Below, piece by piece: positions 23,106 to 34,539 of a stretch of DNA of 64,000 nucleotides. The translations under genes and the position numbers were made by a program. The notes beneath the pieces are model-generated. The model did not search any database, was not told the origin of the DNA, and was given only the letters and a program-made list of their open reading frames with translations. Positions within the stretch are counted from its first letter, which is position 1; each line of letters starts with the position of its first letter. Origin of the DNA: Cephalotus follicularis (taxonomy: Eukaryota; Streptophyta; Magnoliopsida; Oxalidales; Cephalotaceae); contig BDDD01000045.1 in the NCBI GenBank assembly GCA_001972305.1, positions 617,040 through 681,039 of the forward strand. The letters are read 5' to 3'.

Positions 23106-24400
23106 TGTGACGACCCGAATTCCCTTTGGTACTGTTCATGCATACATCGTACCGTATTGGACCGTACTGAACTGCATTGAAGTGAGGTATTCTTATACCT
23201 ATTGATATTGTATTGATCATATGCATGTATAGTCGGGATTTTGGACCGAGTTTCGGAGAATTGACCGAATCGACTATATAAGTTAATTCCTTTGTCATTT
23301 CTCTCATTCTCACCATTCATCCTTCTCTCTCTATCCTTCCCCCTCTCTCTCTAGCTGGGTAGCCTCCATCTTCCACCATTGCAGCCCCGGATTGCATCTC
23401 CATCGACAAGAACAACGATTGCAAGGAGTGGATTGACGCTTGAACGACACAGCAACCGATTGAGTGTTTGGAAGCTCAACTTTTGAAGCTTCAGTGATAG
23501 GTAGGACTTCTTTACTGAATTGTCTACTGTTTTATTGATTGATTGATTGAATTGCATGATTGAATTGAGTGATTGAATTGATGTCGGCATGTTAGGTCGT
23601 TGACTCTGTCCACCTATTCTGCCGATCGTTTCATTTATTGTATAGTATTGACCCACTGACGAGCGGTACCGATTGATTGTCGATTGATGCTCCCTTGAGG
23701 CCGTAGATCCCTAACGGTATCAGTAGCTCCCTCGGTTGTAGCTCATCGAGACCGTATTGACCCAGCCACAGGCTGGAAGATCTATGAGTTCCAGACCTGA
23801 TCAATCTGGAAATCGTAGATAGATCTCCCACCCTTTTTGAAGGACTACCTTCCGAGGGATTGATCACCGCTAACCGATTGGCATTGTATTGACTCGGTCG
23901 CATGCTCTATAGGATATTGATTTATTGATTGGGTGTTTCATACACCACCACTGAGTGTCTGCCATTGATTGATTGTTATAGATCCTATCCGTATGCTCTG
24001 TTTGGGCCACTGTCATACGAATAGTATGATCGCCAATTGTACATGTACATTTGTCATGTCATGCATTGATATTGTACACTGCACATTGATATTGTATAGA
24101 TTGTCACTGATATTACACATTGTACATGCATACATACTGCATGGGGTTTCTGCTTAGCCAGTGTGGCTAACCCCATCCTTCGGGGTGGGGCTGTGTTGTA
24201 CCTTTGTGTGCGGCATAGGTAGGGCAGCAGGTAGCAGTGGACAGAAGGACTGAAGACCGTTGATCGCATGACTGCTTGGGTACCGTGGAGCTGGTTGTGA
24301 GACTTTGTAGTGGAAATTGGAATGTATTGTATTGAGATATTGTATTGAAATATTGTTAATGTAATGCCACGTGTCCGCCCTGCGGACGCGGGGTGTTACA
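23106..24400 (+). repeat. A 3' LTR (short form)
   Basis: 1,295 bp with the same first and last bases as the 5' LTR but without the palindrome array. It keeps the U5 hairpins. The TTTCAG/CTGAAA pair of the 5' LTR reads TTCCAG/CTGGAA here (23789, 23806), and the TTCG hairpin is at 24171-24190. Confidence 0.92.
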
Positions 24401-24405
24401 AATTG

Positions 24406-26135
24406 AGTGGTCAATACGCATGTTGTGTATTTTTGTCTTGGAGTATTCTTAGCATAGTTATTAAACTTGGACCAAATCGGCCGGTTCGACCGGTGAACTG
24501 TGAATCTGTCTGAGTCAACCAAACAACCATTTACGTAGTCAACCTGGTTGACCCAGTCAATCGAACTGATGATCCGGGGTTGACCCGATTGGTCAGATCA
24601 GTGAACCACCCAGGTCACACTAAATCGGCTGGGTAAATATTTTTTTTTTGTTTTTTTATTTTTAAACTAATTTACCTGTTCACTCATTCCTTTACCTCAG
24701 ATCAGTGATCCATTGACGTAATCATAGGTCCAATTATAACAATTATAGTTCTTAAGAGAGTCTACCAATCCTCTAAGAGTATTTTTACATTGTTGAATAA
24801 ATAAGAAATCTCGTTACATATAGGGTTGGAAAGTAGTAGTTATAGGTATAAAATCATTTTCGGTAAAGAAAAATATAGTTTTAGGTGACAACTTAGTTCA
24901 TATATATATACTAGTGCGTGACCTGCACGTTGTTGCAGGTTGATGTAATTTTTATTTATGGTAGATGCTACTTATTTATATTATTGAATATACAATAGAA
25001 AACATTAAATAAAATATGATGAAATAGTAATAAATATACAAAAAGTATTGATATATTAATTGTAAATTAACATAAATTACAAATAATTACTCATTTATTT
25101 ATAACCTTGCGAAATGTTTTTTTTTCTTCACAAAACAAAGGGAGGTGAGATGTGATCTTTTCAACTAATGCGCTTGAGAATGCTTGTCGTAGCTTGAACC
25201 TGTAAAAGTATATTAGTATTGAGGTTATCATGTGACAAAGATATATAATCATATAGTTATATTTGATATGTAATATAATTTTTTAATGTATAAAATTTTT
25301 TACCATTTGCTAGCGTTTGAAAAGTTTTCCTTTGCTTTCAGGCTATTAGCAGTTGATTCTTTAAGTATCTTCTACTATAGGAACATATAATGTTGGTGTT
25401 GTGGAATTGTCTAATTCTTCTCATGTTATTTCTACTCGTGCAATGTTTCTTTATTAGGTTTGGACACTATAAATTATGGTGCGTTATTTCAAACCATTTG
25501 CTATTGAAGTAGACTTGAAAATTCATTGTTTGTCCAATCAAATCATTGATCACTGTTATTATTAGATCACCATTTCCTTCATTTAGAATGAGTTTTTTTT
25601 TTTTTTTTTTAGGAATTTTCAATTATCATCTGAGTTTGCTTGTCAAACATGATAAATATTCCTCTTTTAGATTCATTAACAACTGCAGAGATTTTCTCTC
25701 ACGAAATTGGACATCTGACTTGATAAGTCTATGTACTAGATTTAAATAGAATTCAAATATCACTTGATTGATAATATACAAATAGCTTATGTGAGAATTA
25801 TTTGACATCTAGGTGACAATTTATGAGGATGTCTAAAATCTTTGGTATTTACTACTGGAGTGTGAACTATTACATTTATATATTAGTATTAGATTTGCCT
25901 AAAACTATGTGATTGCCTTTGTTATTTTTTATGATAGATTTAATAATAGACTTGAGAATAAGTTAAAAGCTAACATTAAAATAGACAAATCACTTAAGTG
26001 AATAGCACAAATAAAACTTTATTCTAAAAAATTAGTGAAAATATAAGGTTAAAATAGGTAACATCACCAAAGACGTAAAAGTAGATAAAAGTATTTAGGA
26101 GTAGAGAATTACAATCATTGTGTAATTCTCCTTTA
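24406..26135. other. AT-rich intergenic stretch
   Basis: No gene. 24465-24610 is a GC-richer patch of overlapping inverted motifs (CCGGTTCGACCGG, GGTTGACC, CAACCTGGTTGACC) like a dispersed plant repeat. 24895-24950 has CTAGTGCGTGACCTGCACG, a wording seen in some plant non-autonomous elements, not enough for a call. There is a poly-T run near 25590-25612. 26040-26135 recurs in diverged form at ~36845-36935. The short frame 25546-25749 has no family features. Confidence 0.6.
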
Positions 26136-26140
26136 GTATA

Positions 26141-26579
26141 TGTTGATGCTGAAATCAACTACACATTGGGAAGTAACGCTGAATGCTTCAAGGATGATGT
26201 TGGATTTGTGTTCTTTAGTCTTCCCTGCACAAACGAAAAGCAATCTATTGAAAGTCCATGAGGGTTTCCTCCCGGGGACACTCCGATACTTAAGTTAGTT
26301 AATTACAGAGAAAACAGTAAGTGTAAATGGCAAATTGCTCGACCCTCTCTCAATCTTCTTTGGGAGTATTTATAACCATACCTGACTGTAACATCTACTA
26401 GAATCTTGGTGAAGTTACTGGTCCCTTGGTAATGGCTGGGATTCCAAGCCATTACTTCATTGTGTGTGGAGACGTTTTCCCCCCATTATAACCACGTACT
26501 TGGCCGTTTTTACCCGTAATTGTGAGTACTAAAGGACACGTGTCAGTGCCTTAATAATAGATGAATTTTTCCCATATCA
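26141..26579 (-). repeat. F 3' LTR
   Basis: 439 bp. On the minus strand it starts TGATATGGGAAAAA after a purine tract and ends CATCAACA. A TATAAATA box on the minus strand lies near 26370-26380. Confidence 0.9.
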
Positions 26580-27108
26580 TATACCCCTGGTCTTTCTTTT
26601 CTGTGCGTAGCATAGGAGGAGGAGCATTAGTGATGTGGACTAGATTTGATTGGATCTTTGGAGCGTAATTAGGCCTGTTTTGGCTTATGGGCTTTGCTTT
26701 TTGGCCCAGCTCTGACTTTAATTGTTGCGTGGCAGAACGAGTGTAACTCCAACCCCCGTCTCTTCGTTTATTGCGTGCAGTTTTTTCATTTCCCGCGCCT
26801 GATTGATGGGATGATCTAGGCCCCTTGATTCCGTAGAGATCGTATGGTCTGGAATTAACCTAAGACTCTTTAAAACGCTTCTTCTTCTTGGAAAAGTTTC
26901 TTTACTCTGATCTTCTTCAACTTTCAAAATTCTTGCTCTACAAAGCTTTTCAATCTTCCAGTCTTTCAATTGATTTCTCTTCAAATCTTCTTTTGCAAAA
27001 TCTTAGGTGAGTCATTCTTTTCTACTTGCTTTCGCAAGTTGATTTAAGCGTCTCTTTGGGTTTTTCTAGCTTCTCATCTCCTCTCTCTCCCTCTCTATGA
27101 GTTTATAG

Positions 27109-29337
27109 ATGGCTAGAGTTAAGCGAACCTCCATACTAGCTACTTTAGCAGAAATACGCTGCATGACTGTGGCGGTGACAGTTGCCAAGTGTCCTCTTGG
27201 TGCAGAGGAAGCCATGGATGCCACCGCAGTGGGCGGTCCGGAAGTCGCCTCTTCCGAAGTTAGGAATCAGGTCTTTAGGACGCACTTTGATAGGAACGTA
27301 CTTAGTCTCGACAAAGTGATGAAGCTGGCTAAATCATATTGTTTCTCCAGAGGCTAAACGTTCTCCCTTTCCTGAGATCCCAAGGAGGTCACAGAGAGCA
27401 GACCTGGCCTCTTCGTGATTTTTGAGGATGCTCTCTCACATGGTTTGAGACTTCCTGTACCCTCCTTCGCTATTATGGTTTTAAGGAGTTTCAGACTTCA
27501 TCCCTTACTCCTTCAAGCATAGTCCTGGAACTTCATAATGGGCTTCTTAGTGAAGTGTTTGGAAGCACGGGTGACACTGACGGTGGGGCTGTTTAAGGAG
27601 TTTCATGTCCTCACTACATCTTGTAGAAAGCGTGGATACTACTTCAAGTCGCACACTGGTCTGACCAAGAAACTGTTGGCGGATCCTACGAAATCCATCA
27701 AAAACTTGAGGGAGAGGTACTTACTTATTAGGAATCTCCCTAACTTCACTCCCTCCCATTGGTATGATTCGTTGGACACCCAACGCCTCAATCAGAGAGA
27801 AATTTTATTTGAGGCAGAGAAGGCAGACCTTACAAAGCTGTCAGCGCTGGAGCCAGAGGAGGTGAATTCTACGATAACCGAGGAATGTCTGCACGACGTT
27901 GGGCTGAGTATGTCTGAGGTTGCAGAGACGTCTTAGACGATGCAGAGGAGATTCCAATAGGGATTGAGAGATAGGGAGTTCAAGAGAGCAGAGAAGAACC
28001 AGAAGTTGCATCTGTTATCGAGGGAGAAATTTGTATTAAGCATTTGTCTCCTCCTCTGCTTCTAATTTCTTCATTCTTGCTTACTCATTATTTTATATGA
28101 TTCATGCTTTTAACTCCAATTTCATTGTTCTCTGTAGTAATGGCTTCTCGGCTCCATTTCGCAGATGTCTTGAGGGCTAACAGAGAAAAATAACAAGGTG
28201 CTGCCGAGGAGGCAAGGCAGAGAGCCTTGAGGGAAGTCGTCGCGTGTGCAAAGAAGAGAGCAGAGAAGGAGGCTACTGCAGCTGTGAAAATGAGGTCTGA
28301 CCCTGGCAAGCGGGCTGAGGAGGATTTTCCCCCTTCTGCTCCACCCGTTCCTCCATATAAAAAACACAAGGGAATGCAGGGCGAAGAAGGCTCTTCTCGC
28401 AGTCAAACAACTGCTCCCCCTATGGTGAGTTCTCGGGATCCCATTCGCCTTGGCGTGACTGGGGACATCAATCGGGTGGAAGAAGAGCTTGATGCACTCG
28501 GCGACTCTGGTCTGGACCTGAATACTCTGGGGGCACCTTTTGAGCTTAGCCGACTGTGCTTCCTTCCCTCCGAGCTAAAAGCAAGAATGGGTTGGACCCT
28601 TGACCAGCTCTGGAATCACTGCGTTTGGAGCAGTATTTGGGTATGTGACTTCTTCCTCATTTTCTTTCTAGATACACCTTCTGCTCTTCCTTTTACTCTG
28701 GTCTTTCTTTGGCAGGCTCTGAATGATATTCAACTGATGATGGAAAACTCTAAGGCCGACCATGAACTTATCAACCAGCTTCGCGAAGAGGTTGCAGAGC
28801 TCAAGCAAGCGGCTAATTCGGCCGATGCCTAACTGGAAGAGGTTCTTGGGGCCCAGGAGTCAGTTCTGGAAGATAAGAGGTAGGCTTTTGGCCAAGGAGG
28901 AGGAGGACAAAGAGAAACTCGTTTGGGCTCATTCACGACTTTACGACACGCTGAAGGCTACGGAGGAGAGGTTCTCTAGGATCCAAGAGATGGAAACTAC
29001 TCGGACTCAAGTGGTGGTGGACAAAGCCCTTATGGAGTTCAAAGCTTCCGTTGAATTCCAAGCGTTAATAGAAAACTCTGTGGAATACTTTAAGGCTTCC
29101 CCAGCTTTTGAGGAGGAAGTCTTCAAGGAGTCTGCGGAATTCTTTTGCCAGGACTTCTACACTTGCCGCAACTGGGTGGTTGCTCTTCATCCGGAGGTTC
29201 CTTTGGCTCCTATTGTTTGTTGTGAATTAGCGGGGCCTTCAACTTCTTTCTCGAGGGGGTTGAGGCAGAGGAAGAGAAAGCTCCCCTCGCCACAGAGGAA
29301 GAAAATCGCCTCGCCCAGTAGGATGAAGAGTTAGAGA
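27109..29337 (+). pseudogene. F antisense extra gene (PF04195-like, coiled coil)
   Basis: It runs on the + strand, opposite to pol, between the 3' LTR and the pol end. The first part begins MARVKRTSILATLAE. Near 27390-27500 it reads like GLFVIFEDALSHGLRLP, the motif of the plant 'putative gypsy type transposon' family (Pfam PF04195). The second half has a basic, proline-rich part (28227-28430), then a heptad-rich coiled coil (28720-29130). A GT...AG intron fits 28641-28715, placed just before the coiled coil, as in G. AATAAA at ~29518 may end the transcript. It carries several breaks. Role in the element cycle unknown. Confidence 0.7.
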
Positions 29338-29589
29338 GGGTAGAGCTTCCAGATCCAAATATCATGTCTTCTAAACTTTCTGTAGAACCTGTCTTTGCTC
29401 CTCTACCCGAGGATTCTCAAGATCCTGCTACTTCTCTTCATGTAGATAATTCCCTTTTAGGGGATGACAATGTTTGAATTGTTCTTTTGTACACTTATGT
29501 AATTTTTACCCTTTAGTAATAAAACTTGACTTTTGCTTCATTTGAGCTTTTACATTCCCTTAGGAATTTTTATGCCTTTGTAGACATTT

Positions 29590-30340
29590 TTTGTACCGGC
29601 CTGATATTGTTCAGACCAGGTTACCTGAGCTTTTTAGCCTTCATGGGACACTTGTATAAAAGTGCTTAACCAATAAGACTTGATCTTTGCGAGTTCTTAA
29701 GTGTTCGTAGATCAAGATTAGTTTATGGTCTGACAAGTTCTTATGGGTTTGCAGACTAGGATTTCATACTGGCCTGATATTTTTCAGACCGGGTCGACTG
29801 AGCTTTCTAGCCCCAATGGGGGCACTTTTTTCAAAGCGCTCAGCTAACCAACTTGATCTTTGCGAGTTCTTATGAGTTCACATATCAAGATACGATTTAG
29901 GTTTGGTCTGACAAGTTCTTATGGATTTGACGACCAGCATTTGCTCCCTTAGGAGTCTTTAAGTAAACTTGTGTTAAAGTTTTAGTCTGCTCGAGACTTA
30001 CTTTGATTGCTCTCGTGGGAGTCTTGTTTGATTGCTCCCTTAGGAGTCTTCTCTGATTGCCCCATTAGGAGTCTTCTTGGATTGCTCCATTGGGAGTCTT
30101 CTCTGATTGCTCCCTTAGGAGTCTGTTAGGATTGCTCCCTTAAGAGTCTTCTCTGATTGCTCCCTTATGAGTCTTTTAGGATTGCTCCATTGGGAGTCTT
30201 CTCTGATTGCTCCCTTAGGAGTCTTTTAGGATTGCTCCCTTAGGAGTCTTTTAGGATTGTTCCCTTAGGAGTCTTCTATTGTCGAAGTGTCAAAGGGTGT
30301 TCATTAAACATCCTTGTATGACTGCTCCTGTGGGAGTCTG
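29590..30340. repeat. F spacer repeats between convergent genes
   Basis: Two ~180-bp direct repeats (29590-29770, 29770-29940) hold hairpins whose arms differ between copies. CTTGATCT/AGATCAAG (29679, 29709) stands against CTTGAT/ATCAAG (29852, 29884). GTCTG/CAGAC (29728, 29752) stands against TGGTC/GACCA (29904, 29932). Then comes a ~30-bp minisatellite, about 12 copies of GATTGCTCCCTTAGGAGTCT (29940-30290). Tandem repeats in this position are known for Tat/Ogre elements. It lies between the 3' ends of the antisense gene and pol. Confidence 0.8.
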
Positions 30341-30649
30341 ATCTGATTGGAGGCTTTAGTCTGTTCGAGACATTAGTTTGCTAGAGCCTTTCATTTGTTT
30401 GAGACCTTAGTCTGCTTAAGACCTTGGTCTACGCGAGACTGGGAGAGTTCTGGTCCTGTATCAAGGCCTTGCTCTGATAAGCTTGTATTAAAGCTTTTAT
30501 TGAGGGAATTGCTAAAGGCTGTTTAGAGGTTTTAAGGATGTGAACATTGGACCTCATATCCCTTGCAAACTTGGAACCAACTCTTGAGTTTAAAGAAAAA
30601 ATCATCTTTATTGATATGTCTTGAACACTTGTACATTTTTTTGAAACTT

Positions 30650-33600
30650 CATTGATAATATTTCCTAAGGTGCTTGGAATTCCAGGCCCTAGGGATCTCT
30701 CTGCCCCCCATAGTTTCAAGTTTGAATGTTCTTGATCGGAGCACCTTCTTCACCTTATAGGGACCCTCCCAATTAGGAGCTAACTTCCCTCTAGTTCCAG
30801 TAGGACCACTGATTGCGCATTTCTACGGACTAAGTCTCCTTCCCTTAGTGGTCTGGTGTTTACTCTTTTGTTATAATAACGGCTCACCCTCTACTGGTAG
30901 GATGCTATTTAGATTACTGCTTTATCTCTGAACTTTTCCACTAAGTCGAGGAGTGCCCTCAATCCTTCTTCATTCTCAGCTTGATTGAAATGTATAACTC
31001 TGGGAGAATGCACTCCAATCTCAACTGGTATCATGGCTTCTGATCCAAAACAAAGGCAAAATGACGACTCTCCAGTTGTGGTTCGAGGAGTAGTTCTATA
31101 AGCCCACAATACACTGGGGAGCTCCTCTGTCCATCTTCCTTTGCTAGCTTCGAGGCATTTCTTCAACCCTAAGATGATTTCTCTGTTGATGACCTCCGCT
31201 TGACCATTGCTCTGCGAGTAGGATACGGAGGCAAGCCTATGTTCAATCCTCCATTCTTTGCAAAAATTTTGGAAGGCTTCACAATCAAATTTCTTCCCAT
31301 TATCAAAGACAATTACTCTGGGGACGCCGAATATGCAAATGATTGATTTCCAGACAAAGCTCTCCATTTTTCTCTCCTTTATTGTGGCTAGGGGCTCTGC
31401 TTCCACCCATTTGGTGAAGTAATCCACCGCCATGATTAGGAACTTTCTTTGCCCTGGTGCCATAGGTAACGGTCCCACAAAATCCATTCCCCACTGTAAG
31501 AAGGGCCAAGGGGGGCAATGATGGATGTCAGAGGTTCTGATGGTCTTCTACTTATGTTGGCATTCCTCTGACACTTATCACATTTTCTCACAAAGTTGAT
31601 GGCATCTTGGTGCATGGTAGGCCAGAAGTAGCCTTGCCTCAACAATTTATTAGACAAGGTTCTGCACCATGTGTGATTTCCACATACTATTTCATGGACC
31701 TCCCTTATAGCGTAGTTGTCCTCTGAGGGAGTTAGACATCTTAACATAGGAAAAGAGAAAGACCTGTTGTACAAAATCCTTTCTCTAAATTGGTAGCGGT
31801 TGGATCTGTATACCAACTTTCTTTCCTCCTCTGGGTCCTCTAGCAAAATGCCATCTCTTAGCCAACTAATGAATGAAGTCATCCAATTTGGCTCCTGTTG
31901 GATATCGATGTCCATCACCTCCACCTCTGAAATAGTAGGCCTGTCTAGATAGTCTACTAGCACAGTTTGGTTTTTCTCCAATTCTTCAGCTGTAGCTAGC
32001 TTCGACAACTGGTCTGCTCTTGCATTTTCTGCTCTGGGAACTTTCAAAATCTGGTAGACTTGGAAAGTAGACTTCAAACTTTGCACATGGGCTAAGTATT
32101 TAGCCATGGTATCTTCGCTGGCTTCGTACTCCCCACTTGTCAGACCAACCACCAACTGAGAATCACTAGAGGCTTCTAGTTTTTGAACCTCTAAATGCTT
32201 TGCTATTGTCAATCCGGCAATTAGAGCTTCCCATTCTGCCTCATTACTTGTTACCTTGAACCCAAATCTCAGAGCATACTCTAAGGTCCACCCATTTAGA
32301 CTAGTCAGTACCAATCATGCCCCACTTCTGGAAATGCAGGATGACCCATCAACGGACAGCTTCCACATGTCATTCTCACTCTTAGAGGAGTCTTCTTCCA
32401 TATACTCTATGGGTGTATTATCTCCCACAAAATCAGCCAAGACTTGATACTTTATTGCTGGTCTGGCTTCATACCTCACATCGTATTCGCCCAATTTGAT
32501 AGACCACTTGACTAATCTTCCTGAAGTATCTGGCTTTGCTAACACTTGTCTAAGTGGTTTATCGGTTAATACTTTGATGGTGTGGGCTTGAAAATACGGC
32601 CTGAGTTTTTTCGCTGCAATGATCAGAGCATATGCAAACTTCTCCACCTCTGGATACCTTACCTCAGCATCATTCAAGGCCTTGCTTACATAATACATCG
32701 GCCTTTGAACCTTGTCTTCTTCTCTTACTAGCATCGCACTTACTGCGCCTTGTGTCGCCGCTAAGTACAAATACAAGTCTTCCCCATCTTTTGGTTTTGA
32801 CATCATAGGAGGGGAAGCCAAATATTCCTTCAATTCTTCGAAGACTGCTTGACATTCTTCAGTCCAGAGGAACCCCTTGGGGCCCCTTAATATTTTGAAG
32901 ACACTTCTCTGCTGACTTAGAGACAAATCTTCTCAGAGCTGCAATCCTTCCGTTTAGCCTCTGTACTTCCTTAATAGACTATGGAGGCTTCATGCTCTGT
33001 ATAGTAGAGATTTTCTCTAGGCTGGCCTCTATTTCTCTGTTGGAGACCATAAACCTGAGAAATTTTCCATAGGTGACCCCAAAAGTGCACTTGGAAGGAC
33101 TGGCGCGCATCTTGTATTTTCTCAACACCCCAAAAGTCTCCTCCAAATCCTTGATATGCAGACTCCTCACTGGTGTCTTGACGAGCATGTCGTCAATGTA
33201 TACCTCCATATTTCGCCTGATTTGAGGTTGAAATATTTTGTTTTACAACCGTTGGTAGGTCACTCCAACATTTTTTAATCTGAAGGGCATGACTTTATAA
33301 CAATACATACCCTTGTCTATGATGAAAGCTGTCTTGTTCTCATCTGGTCCATATATAGGAATTTGATTGTAGCCAGAGTAAGCATCCAAGAAGCTCAACA
33401 TCCTATAGTTGGAGGTTGCATCTACTAATTGGTCAATCTTTGGGAGAGGAAAGTGATCTTTTGGGCAAGCCTTGTTGAGTTCTGTGAAGTCTATACACAT
33501 CCTCCACTTGCCATTTTCGTTCTTGACTAGTATTGGGTTCGCCAGCCAGTCAGAGAAGTGCACTTACCCTATGAACCCCTCTTGCAAAAGCTTATTGAAC

Positions 33601-34360
33601 TCTGCTTCTATTGCTTGTTGCCTCTCGGGGGCGAAGTTTCTCTTCTTCTACCTGACCGGGGGTCGCATTGGATCCACACTGAGTTTGTAAACCATTATCT
33701 CTAGGTTGATCCTTGGGACCTCTTCTACCGACCAGGCAAATACATCTCTATTATTCTTTAGGAACGTTATTAGTTCTTGTTTCTCCACCTGTCCCAGTTG
33801 TGAACCAACCTAGAAGGCCTTCTCCGCATTACCACATCCTCTATCGGTTGTGGACGTCCGGGCTCTACCTCTCCTAAGCTCCACATTTTCTATGGGAAGT
33901 GCTTTTCCCTCCCCCTTATCCTTTATGGAAGTCTGCCTTGCAAATTATTGATCTCCTCTGACTTATCCCACACCAAACTTGGTCAGGAACTTTACAAGTG
34001 CCTTGTTGACACTATAGCCTCCATCATGTTCAATCATGGATGCCCAATTATTGCATTGTACGGGCTTGGTGTGTCAACCACCAGAAAAGTCATTTGTACC
34101 TGGGTCTGATAGGGGGCCGTGCCTGCAATGATGGACAAGTTGATGGAACCCAAAGGATGGACCATCTCTCCTACAATGCCTACCTGAGGAGTCTTTACCG
34201 GGTTTAACTGGTCCTCTGGAATTCTCAACTGATCAAAAGCTGGCTTGTAGAGGATGTCTGCCGAGATCCCACTGTCGAGGAGGATTCTCTTCATGGTGAA
34301 TAATTCCACCTGAAGTGTGACCACCACTGGATCATCATGAGGGAGACGTACTCCCTCCAA
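30650..34360 (-). pseudogene. pol: F pol (protease, RT, two RNase H, integrase)
   Basis: On the minus strand, in order: protease-like part (34034-34360, ILLDSGISADILY); RT (32980-33700, MCIDFTELNKACPKDHFPLP and YIDDML); gypsy RNase H (32315-32926, ALIIAAKKLRPYFQAH); archaeal-type RNase H (31940-32314, NEAEWEALIAGL, SDSQLVVGL), a hallmark of Tat; and integrase with an H2C2 finger (CDKCQ), core (MDFVGPLPMAPGQ, VDYFTKWVEAEPLAT, SNGQAEVINREI) and Tat-type C-terminus to ~30650. These would copy RNA into DNA and insert it. It carries several breaks and is a fossil. Confidence 0.9.
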
Positions 34361-34539
34361 GTCCGCCTCTGAGAAGGATATTACCTCCTATTTTCCAACA
34401 ATCTTCAGCCTTTTTCCATACGTATGTTGTTGTTGCACGGAAAAGGTTTGTCTGGCATTGGCTTTTCTAGCTCGATTATGATTGCCACCAGATGCGACCC
34501 CTCCAGAGATGGCGTGTATCACCCCTCTAGGTTGTTGTT

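Larger units (their letters stand above)
17381..24400 (+). mobile_element. A: Tekay-like Ty3/gypsy LTR retrotransposon with both LTRs
   Basis: TGTGACGACC starts both LTRs and GGGTGTTACA ends both. AATTG is duplicated at 17376-17380 and 24401-24405, so the outer structure is an undisturbed insertion. Primer site, gag, pol parts and polypurine tract lie in order. The LTRs differ in length (2,374 and 1,295 bp), and over their first ~330 bp I count about ten differences (~3%). At a generic plant rate of 1.3e-8 per site per year this suggests roughly a million years. Gag is open, pol is incomplete. It is a fossil with a few breaks. Confidence 0.92.

Noticed and set aside
24895-24950. Helitron-like wording CTAGTGCGTGACCTGCACG
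   Set aside because: No TC start, CTRR end or hairpin could be paired with it in the window.
25546-25749. 67-codon hydrophobic frame
   Set aside because: Poly-T and AT-rich intergenic sequence, no neighbours or motifs.
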